Assembly: GCA_030628755.1 (NCBI GenBank)
Contig: DAOVQH010000131.1
Location: forward strand, 1-7,023
Source of the DNA: Candidatus Cloacimonadota bacterium
GTDB taxonomy: Bacteria > Cloacimonadota > Cloacimonadia > Cloacimonadales > TCS61
DNA: 7,023 bases
Direction of reading: 5' to 3'
Numbering within the stretch: the stretch's first letter is position 1; every line of letters starts with the position of its first letter. Positions 1-4,988 of the stretch are shown here, piece after piece. The notes below the pieces were generated by a model. The model was not told the origin of the DNA. It saw nothing but the letters and a program-made list of their open reading frames with translations, and did not search any database. A program made the translations under genes and the position numbers.

Positions 1-2093
1 GTATCCAAAAGCGTATTATCAAATCCTTCACCTAAATATTTTCCTGTAGCAATAATCAGTCTTTCCTCGTTATCAGGTAACGAATTCAATATTGCTTTTA
101 CTTTTTCTTTTTGCTTTTTGCCCATTCCACCTTGAAGTATGATGATATTTTTTGCAAATCCTTTGAATAATTTTTCCAGTATTTTCAGATGCTCGATCCT
201 TTCAGTCAATATCAAAGGATACCTTTTGCGTTCCAGACAATCCATCACATCTTCAAAAATCATCATATTACGGTTTTCATCCTTAAATAGATATTTATAA
301 ATTTGCTGTATTGAATCAATATCATCATCTATTTCAATATCTGTATTTCTAACAAAAAATTTTAAATTTAGATCATTTGTCTTTGCTTTGGTTTTATATA
401 TAATCGGTCCGCACTGCATAAATATTATCGGATGATGACCGTCTTTTCTTTGAGGAGTTGCTGTTAAACCTAAAACATATTTTGCTGTAGATTTCTTCAA
501 AACTTGTTCAAAAGAGAAGGCAGCAATATGATGACATTCGTCGATAATAATCTGTCCATATCGATCAATATAATCCCTTGTTTTACTTTTGAGAGTCTGT
601 AACATCGCGATATCTATTTCACCTGTTCTCCTTTTTTGCGAACCACCTAGAATTCCAATTTCTATCCCTTTGATAAATATGCAGAGTTTTTCTTTCCATT
701 GCTCCAATATTTCCAATCTATGTACTAAAATCAGCGTATTAATTTTTCGTTCAGCAATAATACGAGCAGCGATTATTGTTTTACCAAATCCCGCAGAAGC
801 GCATAAAATTCCTATTTCGTGTTTGATTAACTCTTTAAATGCATCTTCTTGTTTCGGATATAATTTCCCGACAAATCGAGCATCGATATGTTTTCCATCA
901 TTTCTTTTATCAATAATCCGGAAATTCAAATCTAATTCGGTGAATAATTCATTAACATTGTTGAGACAACCTCGTGGCAAAGCAATACAATTCGGCAGAT
1001 TTTCTATACAGGTAATAAATCGTGGTATATTATAAGTTGAACGCCTGCTTGCTTGAGCTATAAAGAACTCCGGATTTGAAAATGCAGCAAACCGAATTAA
1101 TCTATAATAAAGGTTTTCCGGTAGATGATTCTTACTGATATAAAGTTGATTGTAACGGATCAATTGAATTTCACCCTTTTGAACAGCCTTTGGTAATTTT
1201 AAAGAATTCTCTATTTTTAGTTCAGATTTATCAAATTTAATTTGTTGAATTTTATAATTTTTTATAATCTCTGAAAGTTCAGAAAGCTTCATTTTTCTAA
1301 CCATCGACAAAAAAGCCCACTGATCCGGGAAAGGCTGAAAATCATTATTGATGAATTCGCTATTTCCATAATATCTGGCTTTTTTCTGCAAAGGTAAAGC
1401 TATTAAATTACCAAACCCGCCTTCAGGCATTTTATCCTGATTGGGAAACAATCTGTCATAAGATTGCATATCAAGCATTTTTCCTGTTTTCATTGTTTCA
1501 GTTAATAAATATGATCCTAATTTTCTTGCCTGTTCAGCTAAAGCAGGTTTTTCAAAAAATATCCAGATATGTGCTCCATTTCCAGAGCGGGAGCGTTCAA
1601 TATAAGTTGGAATGTTCAATGATATATTTGTTTTCATAAAAGCTGTTACATCATTTTTCCATTCTTTTTTATCAAAGTCGATTGCCAGAAAGTTTGTAAG
1701 ATCTCCAGTCATTAATGGATATATTCCAACAACTATCTTCCCTGAAAGATGATCGAATATTATTTGATTTGAAATCGGTTTGAATTTCCTGTGATTACAT
1801 TCATTACACTTTATTTTTGGTATTCCGCAAATTCCCTTTTTCCATCTATTTATGCATTCTGGTGAATAGCCTGATTTCCCATAATGATTCTCCCATCTTA
1901 TAGCAAAAACATCTTCTCTTCCTTTAAATAAATTCCGTAATAGTTTTATTTTTTCTGAATTTGATGAATGTTTGTTTATCGCTTTTTTAAGTTCTTTTTC
2001 AGAAATTCTTTCTTTGTTTGAAATTCCAAGAAGTTTCCGTAATTGTCTATTTTCTTCTTTTTGAACTTCAATTTCTGATATTTCCCCTGACAT
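1..2093 (-). CDS. TOTE conflict system primase-helicase (AEP + SF2 helicase), C-terminus beyond window
   Basis: Translating the minus strand from ATG 2093-2091 gives 697 codons without a stop, and the frame leaves the window at base 1, so the gene is cut. AGGAGA (2106-2101) lies 7 nt before the ATG. Residues 5-22 look like a coiled coil. A Cys cluster (C80, C89, C96, C99), probably metal-binding, precedes the primase domain. The AEP domain shows LAIDFD with metal-binding D139 and D141, and SRSGNGAHIW (168-177) with H175. After a linker (about 285-405) comes an SF2 helicase: Q415, Walker A SAGFGKT (433-439), motif Ia LILVHRLEILEQW (454-466), Walker B DECHH (518-522), TATP (544-547) and a motif V region GKYLGEGFD (684-692). 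Motif VI and any nuclease domain lie outside. The family is known as a predicted defence/conflict ATPase-primase acting on invading nucleic acid; the activity here is inferred. The gene is more AT-rich than the ABC gene at the other end of the window. Confidence 0.9.
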   Translation of the reverse strand, partial: MSGEISEIEVQKEENRQLRKLLGISNKERISEKELKKAINKHSSNSEKIKLLRNLFKGREDVFAIRWENHYGKSGYSPECINRWKKGICGIPKIKCNECNHRKFKPISNQIIFDHLSGKIVVGIYPLMTGDLTNFLAIDFDKKEWKNDVTAFMKTNISLNIPTYIERSRSGNGAHIWIFFEKPALAEQARKLGSYLLTETMKTGKMLDMQSYDRLFPNQDKMPEGGFGNLIALPLQKKARYYGNSEFINNDFQPFPDQWAFLSMVRKMKLSELSEIIKNYKIQQIKFDKSELKIENSLKLPKAVQKGEIQLIRYNQLYISKNHLPENLYYRLIRFAAFSNPEFFIAQASRRSTYNIPRFITCIENLPNCIALPRGCLNNVNELFTELDLNFRIIDKRNDGKHIDARFVGKLYPKQEDAFKELIKHEIGILCASAGFGKTIIAARIIAERKINTLILVHRLEILEQWKEKLCIFIKGIEIGILGGSQKRRTGEIDIAMLQTLKSKTRDYIDRYGQIIIDECHHIAAFSFEQVLKKSTAKYVLGLTATPQRKDGHHPIIFMQCGPIIYKTKAKTNDLNLKFFVRNTDIEIDDDIDSIQQIYKYLFKDENRNMMIFEDVMDCLERKRYPLILTERIEHLKILEKLFKGFAKNIIILQGGMGKKQKEKVKAILNSLPDNEERLIIATGKYLGEGFDNTLLD

Positions 2094-2311
2094 TTTTATG
2101 TCTCCTAGCCCGAATAAAACGGAATAAAATGAGCATCTTAGTATCCTTACAAAAATGCATTTTTATACTACTTGAAAAGTAAAATAATATTTTCTGCTTA
2201 ATTATGCAAGAAAAAATCTGTCTTTCTGTTTTTTCATTTGACATTGAAAATTTATTCATCATTATTGACATAGTTTGGTAAAAAGAATTTTAATAATCAG
2301 GAGGCTTATCA
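2094..2311. other. divergent intergenic region between primase-helicase and protease genes
   Basis: This very AT-rich spacer must hold the promoters of both divergent genes. It contains a perfect 14-bp palindrome, AAAAATGCATTTTT (2151-2164), a short inverted repeat TACTT-GAA-AAGTA (2169-2181), and a 9-nt direct repeat GAATAAAAC/GAATAAAAT with 10-nt period (2112-2120, 2122-2130) just outside the primase-helicase ribosome binding site. I could not pick a convincing promoter for the minus-strand gene. The small minus-strand open frame starting at 2271 lacks family features and overlaps the primase-helicase start in another frame. Confidence 0.5.
2238..2265 (+). promoter_or_regulatory. candidate sigma70 promoter of the aspartic protease gene
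   Basis: A consensus -35 box TTGACA (2238-2243) is followed after 16 nt by CATTAT (2260-2265, 4 of 6 consensus matches). Transcription would begin near 2272, about 40 nt before the ATG. A second TTGACA (2265-2270) with TTTAAT (2289-2294) has better boxes, but its start site would fall on the Shine-Dalgarno sequence, so I prefer the first pair. This is pattern matching only. Confidence 0.4.
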
Positions 2312-2692
2312 ATGGGATTAATAACAGCAAAAATTATTTTAAAAAATCCAAAAGAAACAGAATTGAATGAAATGGAAGTAGATACACTTGTTGATTCAGG
2401 TGCTTTACATTTATGCATTCCAGAAAAAATAGCAATTCAATTGAATCTAAAAGAACTATATAAACGAGAAGTTGTTACTGCTGACGGGAAAGAACATTTA
2501 TGCTCTTATGTTGGACCGATTGAGGTGAGATTTCAAAACAGAGGATGTTTTACCGGAGCTTTAGTTTTAGGAGATGAAGTTTTACTGGGAGCAGTTCCGA
2601 TGGAAGATATGGATGTTCTAATTTCACCTGCTGAACAAAAATTGATTGTTAATCCAAAAAGTCCTAATATTGCTTCATCTGTTGTTAAATGA
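2312..2692 (+). CDS. retropepsin-like clan AA aspartic protease
   Basis: The 126-residue protein matches the small single-domain clan AA (retropepsin-fold) aspartic proteases of bacteria in length and layout. The catalytic motif is LVDSGA with D28-S29-G30 (DSG in place of the commoner DTG). It is followed by a flap-like stretch around TADGK (56-60) and by the second hydrophobic-Gly motif LLGAVPMEDMDVLI (91-104). Such proteins work as homodimers, each monomer giving one Asp; the substrate is unknown. No signal peptide or membrane segment is seen, so it is probably cytosolic. AGGAGG (2299-2304) sits 7 nt before the ATG, which fixes the start. It is divergent from the primase-helicase gene and converges on the DUF3795 gene. 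A role with the primase-helicase is possible but not shown by the sequence. Confidence 0.85.
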   Translation: MGLITAKIILKNPKETELNEMEVDTLVDSGALHLCIPEKIAIQLNLKELYKREVVTADGKEHLCSYVGPIEVRFQNRGCFTGALVLGDEVLLGAVPMEDMDVLISPAEQKLIVNPKSPNIASSVVK

Positions 2693-2707
2693 TTTGAAAA
2701 GCGAACC

Positions 2708-2751
2708 TTGAAAAAGTTTAGGAGTGTTTTCTTCTTGCTTAACTTTTTCAA
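2708..2751. repeat. 44-bp palindromic repeat, copy A
   Basis: Arms TTGAAAAAGTT (2708-2718) and AACTTTTTCAA (2741-2751) pair perfectly around a 22-nt loop. The stem extends outward to AACC/GGTT with one bulged base. The loop keeps the TCTTCTTGCT core seen in the copies at 4338 and 6880. It lies 15 bases past the protease stop and is followed by a T-rich stretch (2757-2768), so it may also serve as a terminator for that gene. Confidence 0.8.
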
Positions 2752-2769
2752 CGGTTATATCTTTTTATT

Positions 2770-2848
2770 ACCTTCCGATGCTTTCTCCCTGATTTCTTGC
2801 ATATGAAGATTCGGAAGGTTACAAGTGATCTAAAACTTTCCGAATCTT
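2770..2848. repeat. overlapping inverted repeats with alternative pairings
   Basis: ACCTTCCGA (2770-2778) can pair perfectly with TCGGAAGGT (2811-2819). The latter also belongs to a 15-bp stem made of 2806-2820 and 2834-2848, with one G-T pair and a 13-nt loop. The two hairpins exclude each other. The inner arms (TTCGGAAGGTT/AACTTTCCGAA) resemble the arms of the 44-bp repeat with three changed positions. The second hairpin ends 3 bases from the DUF3795 stop and could aid termination there, though no T-tract follows. Confidence 0.65.
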
Positions 2849-2851
2849 ACA

Positions 2852-3127
2852 TTAAAAGAATACCGTTGTCAGAAGCTTCGGAAAGAAACTCACAATTCCA
2901 ACCGCAATATACTGACAGAATTCGTAACTTATCGGTCCCTGCTTTATTAATTCACAAGGGAATTCTTTGCATTCAAAACAGATTCTTACTCCTTTTTCAA
3001 AAGCACAATGTTTTATTTTGCACGGACCTTTCAAATTTGGAGTACATCCTTGTTCTCCATTCGGACAAATTCCTTTTGTCATTTTTGGACATTTTTCACA
3101 CGCTATTCCGCAAGCACCGATCTTCAT
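2852..3127 (-). CDS. DUF3795 cysteine-rich protein
   Basis: The 91-residue protein is rich in cysteine: C6, C10, C13, C21, C28, C36, C41, C50, C53, C58 and C71. The N-terminal CGIACEKCPKM and the later CFECKEFPC pattern are typical of DUF3795 proteins, thought to bind metal (zinc or an iron-sulfur cluster); the function is unknown. GAGGGT just ahead of ATG 3127-3125 supports the start. The recognisable domain ends near FCQYI (70-74). The last 17 residues are hydrophobic and are encoded by DNA containing CTTTCCGAAGCTT, a variant of the neighbouring repeat arm, so the native end may have been replaced by repeat DNA. The next gene on the same strand lies about 160 bases upstream, so this is probably its own transcription unit. 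Confidence 0.8.
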   Translation of the reverse strand: MKIGACGIACEKCPKMTKGICPNGEQGCTPNLKGPCKIKHCAFEKGVRICFECKEFPCELIKQGPISYEFCQYIAVGIVSFFPKLLTTVFF

Positions 3128-3225
3128 AATACCCTCTAATATTAATGAACTTATTACTTAATTAGCAATTTATGAACCAAACAGTAACCTGCTGATTCCA
3201 AACTAATTAACGATTCTCTGTACAA

Positions 3226-3255
3226 CATTAAGTGTTCATAAAGGAACACTTGATG
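3226..3255 (-). terminator. hairpin downstream of the GNAT gene, possible terminator
   Basis: AAGTGTTC (3230-3237) pairs perfectly with GAACACTT (3244-3251) around a 6-nt loop. The stem extends to CAT/ATG with one mismatch. It begins about 30 nt after the GNAT stop on the minus strand. There is no T-tract on the far side, so intrinsic termination is uncertain. The rest of 3128-3285 is AT-rich with no gene seen; it should contain the DUF3795 promoter. Confidence 0.35.
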
Positions 3256-3285
3256 TCCGATATAGAACGAATAGTTATCATTTTT

Positions 3286-4290
3286 TTACAGTTCCTTAAC
3301 CATAAACAAACACGGATTAGTTTCTCCCCAAAGTGTCTTAAATTCTTCCAGCGGAACAAATCCTACAGCTTCATAGAATTTTCTGGTTTTAGCATAACCT
3401 TTGTCAGGATGAGATGCGCTTAAAGTTTTCACTGTAAGGAAATTCACTCCTTTCTTTTTCAGATCTTTCTCGATAACTTTCAGCAGTTTTCTTCCAATTC
3501 CCAAACGATGATATTCTGATAGAATGCCACAAACATAGATCTCACTTGTTTGAGGAAAATGTGAAATGACCGAAAAAAATCCTACTACATTGTCAAACAT
3601 ATAAGCTGCATAGAAATCAGTATCTGCAACATTCTCAATGTACTCTTTATTTGCATCTTCAAGACCAAACCAGCCTGGAAGAGAAAGAATAACTTTCTTA
3701 CAAATCCGGCTACGCTCTTCACCGGTTTCCACCTTCTTGATTAGCAGATTCATTTTCACCCACTTCTTCTTATGAATGTGATAAATAACCGAATGCACAT
3801 CTTCCGTGTAATCCTGCATTGATTCCGGAAAATGGTAAACACTTTCGCGAACCTTTACTCCACCACAGATTTCCTGCATTTTCTGAGAAGCTGAATTCTC
3901 TTTATTTGGAGAAGCTTCAACTATTTTGCAGTAGGTTCTGCTGAAAAGATACAAGCAGAGAGCATTCTTGATCTCCTTTCCGTAACTATTTCCCCAGAAT
4001 TCTGGAAGAAGTTTTATATCTGTAATGGAAATTCCTTCTTCGTTTGGAAAGCCAAGCTTGCATTCACCGATTGCTTTTCCACTGAATTTTTCAACCACAA
4101 CCAGGGTTTTATCATATTCGGTTTCATCTTGCTTTTTAATTTGCTCGGAAATCTTTTCTTTCGTTATTTTTAAACCCTGCGGGAAACCTACATTTTGTAT
4201 CACTTCCGAAGAATTCCAGAGCTTGAAATACATTTCGATATCTATATTTTCCGGTTTTCTTACTTTCAGTCTTTCTGTTTGGAATATCAT
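3286..4290 (-). CDS. tandem GNAT acetyltransferase (two fused GNAT domains)
   Basis: From ATG 4290-4288 the protein has 334 residues. I chose this start over an upstream TTG at 4329 because AAGGAA (4300-4295) lies just ahead of it and MIFQTERLKVRKP is a typical RimJ/RimL-type opening. The first domain (about 1-178) has IGECKLG (74-80), LLPEFWGNSYGKE (94-106) as a weak acetyl-CoA loop, and the N..S pattern near 129-134. The second (180-334) starts at an internal Met. It shows LPGWFGLEDANKEYI (204-218), the acetyl-CoA loop YHRLGIGRKLL (260-270) and the closing FKTLWGETNPCLFMVK, all typical of a stand-alone GNAT family. Both halves would transfer acetyl from acetyl-CoA to an amine. Substrates are unknown. 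The weaker loop in the first domain leaves open that only the second is active. Confidence 0.85.
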   Translation of the reverse strand: MIFQTERLKVRKPENIDIEMYFKLWNSSEVIQNVGFPQGLKITKEKISEQIKKQDETEYDKTLVVVEKFSGKAIGECKLGFPNEEGISITDIKLLPEFWGNSYGKEIKNALCLYLFSRTYCKIVEASPNKENSASQKMQEICGGVKVRESVYHFPESMQDYTEDVHSVIYHIHKKKWVKMNLLIKKVETGEERSRICKKVILSLPGWFGLEDANKEYIENVADTDFYAAYMFDNVVGFFSVISHFPQTSEIYVCGILSEYHRLGIGRKLLKVIEKDLKKKGVNFLTVKTLSASHPDKGYAKTRKFYEAVGFVPLEEFKTLWGETNPCLFMVKEL

Positions 4291-4337
4291 TATTTTCCTT
4301 ATTTTTTCGTAACTAACAAAAACGAACAAAACAAACT

Positions 4338-4381
4338 TTGAAAAGGTTTAAAAGTATTTTCTTCTTGCTGAACCTTTTCAA
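4338..4381. repeat. 44-bp palindromic repeat, copy B
   Basis: Arms TTGAAAAGGTT (4338-4348) and AACCTTTTCAA (4371-4381) pair perfectly around a 22-nt loop (4349-4370) whose TATTTTCTTCTTGCTG closely matches copies A and C. Compared with copy A, one base pair has changed from A-T to G-C with both arms altered. It lies directly upstream of the GNAT gene. Confidence 0.85.
4353..4381 (-). promoter_or_regulatory. candidate promoter of the GNAT gene inside repeat copy B
   Basis: On the minus strand the repeat reads TTGAAA (4381-4376), 17 nt, then AATACT (4358-4353). This gives 5 of 6 and 4 of 6 matches to the sigma70 boxes at ideal spacing. Transcription would start near 4346, about 56 nt before the GNAT ATG. 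The same boxes recur in copy C. Confidence 0.35.
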
Positions 4382-4480
4382 CGGTTAAAACTATCCAACC
4401 GTTCGGAAGGTCAAAAAAGAGCAAGAAGTTCCACAACCGTACCAGTTGAATAAAAAAGGATTCAACGGCATAAATCCCGA

Positions 4481-4514
4481 AGGTTACTTTTCTCTTCCTG
4501 CTTAACCTTTTCAA
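4481..4514. repeat. 44-bp repeat family, decayed copy D
   Basis: The right arm AACCTTTTCAA (4504-4514) with trailing CGGTT is identical to that of copy B. The loop keeps CTCTTCCTGCTT. Only AGGTT (4481-4485) of the left arm survives, and the loop is shortened to 18 nt. Confidence 0.6.
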
Positions 4515-4560
4515 CGGTTTTCATATTTCCCATCTCGTTCACAGGTACAACGTCCGCTCG

Positions 4561-4582
4561 TTACGAAACTCCCGTTTCGTAA
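4561..4582. repeat. REP-like hairpin 1
   Basis: TTACGAAAC (4561-4569), loop TCCC, GTTTCGTAA (4574-4582): a perfect 9-bp stem preceded by CTCG. It has the same stem as the hairpin at 4803-4850. Confidence 0.75.
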
Positions 4583-4613
4583 TGCAAATGTTCTTGAAAC
4601 TCCGTTTCCATCT

Positions 4614-4638
4614 CGTTTACAAGTTGCACTTGTAAACG
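4614..4638. repeat. REP-like hairpin 2
   Basis: CGTTTACAAGT (4614-4624), loop TGC, then ACTTGTAAACG (4628-4638): a perfect 11-bp stem whose left arm is the end of a CTCGTT motif. Confidence 0.75.
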
Positions 4639-4672
4639 CACTTGTACATTAAGTTTCACTTATTCTTCGCTT

Positions 4673-4687
4673 GGAAGTATAACTTCC
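4673..4687. repeat. short hairpin GGAAGT-ATA-ACTTCC
   Basis: A perfect 6-bp stem with a 3-nt loop lying between the larger REP-like hairpins. It is probably a shortened or decayed member of the same family. Confidence 0.5.
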
Positions 4688-4697
4688 TATTCAATTG

Positions 4698-4722
4698 TGT
4701 TCACAAGTACAACTTGTGAACA
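4698..4722. repeat. REP-like hairpin 3
   Basis: TGTTCACAAGT (4698-4708), loop ACA, then ACTTGTGAACA (4712-4722): a perfect 11-bp stem. It differs from the hairpin at 4614 by a T to C change in one arm matched by A to G in the other. Confidence 0.75.
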
Positions 4723-4802
4723 TGAAAAACGGTTTTTAACCTCACCTTCAGTCTTCATCGAGACTACGACCCGACAAGCAATCCTCTCCTAAAAGTTTTG
4801 CT

Positions 4803-4850
4803 CGTTACGAAACTTTTTTCCTGTCGGATAACAGGTCCCGTTTCGTAACG
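4803..4850. repeat. REP-like hairpin 4 with a second hairpin in its loop
   Basis: CGTTACGAAAC (4803-4813) pairs perfectly with GTTTCGTAACG (4840-4850). The loop, only TCCC in the sister copy at 4561, here carries about 22 extra bases that form their own hairpin, CCTGT-CGGATA-ACAGG (4820-4835). Confidence 0.75.
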
Positions 4851-4917
4851 CCATTGATACTGAAACTCTGTTTCCAACTTATATTTAAAAATCAAAACAT
4901 AGTTTTTCCATCAATTT

Positions 4918-4943
4918 CGTTCCCAAAGAGGACTTTGGGAACG
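4918..4943. repeat. REP-like hairpin 5
   Basis: CGTTCCCAAAG (4918-4928), loop AGGA, then CTTTGGGAACG (4933-4943): a perfect 11-bp stem followed by AG, giving the AACGAG edge (CTCGTT on the other strand). It lies about 45 bases past the ABC transporter stop, and with CTCCT-CGC-AGGAG (4958-4970) could also help end that transcript. Confidence 0.75.
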
Positions 4944-4988
4944 AGCAGCAACTCCTTCTCCTCGCAGGAGTAGGTCGGGATGAGGTTT

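Larger units (their letters stand above)
4330..4988. other. gene-free repeat island between GNAT and ABC genes
   Basis: No credible gene is seen in these roughly 660 bases. The left part (4338-4514) holds 44-bp repeat copy B, a degenerate inverted copy around AGCAAGAAG (4420-4428), an inverted repeat GTTGAAT/ATTCAAC (4445-4466) and decayed copy D. The right part (about 4556-4970) is packed with short hairpins, the strongest listed separately. Weaker ones are GAAAC-TCC-GTTTC (4596-4608), AAGT-TTC-ACTT (4651-4661), AGTCT/AGACT (4750-4765), GAAAC-TCT-GTTTC (4862-4874) and CTCCT-CGC-AGGAG (4958-4970). Confidence 0.75.

Noticed and set aside
589..1035. Plus-strand open frame of 148 codons
   Set aside because: It is antisense to the primase-helicase gene, across its helicase Walker A region, and its translation shows no domain.
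2068..2271. Minus-strand open frame of 67 codons ahead of the primase-helicase
   Set aside because: It overlaps the primase-helicase start in another frame, has low-complexity content and no family features. The AGGAGA site serves the primase-helicase ATG.
2533..2751. Minus-strand frame starting within repeat copy A, and the similar frame at 4299-4514 starting within copy D
   Set aside because: Both begin with a TTG inside the repeat and give related Lys-rich peptides; copies B and C would as well. The likeness follows from the shared repeat sequence. The differences between copies are not biased to silent sites and no ribosome binding site is seen.
2797..3161. Plus-strand frames opposite the DUF3795 gene
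   Set aside because: They are antisense shadows; the minus strand carries the clear Cys-rich family pattern and a ribosome binding site.
4291..4329. 13-residue N-terminal extension of the GNAT protein from a TTG
   Set aside because: There is no Shine-Dalgarno site before the TTG, while the ATG at 4290 has AAGGAA and the typical domain opening.
4556..4945. CRISPR array
   Set aside because: The repeats differ in sequence, are self-palindromic with 3-4 nt loops and irregular spacing, and no cas gene is present.
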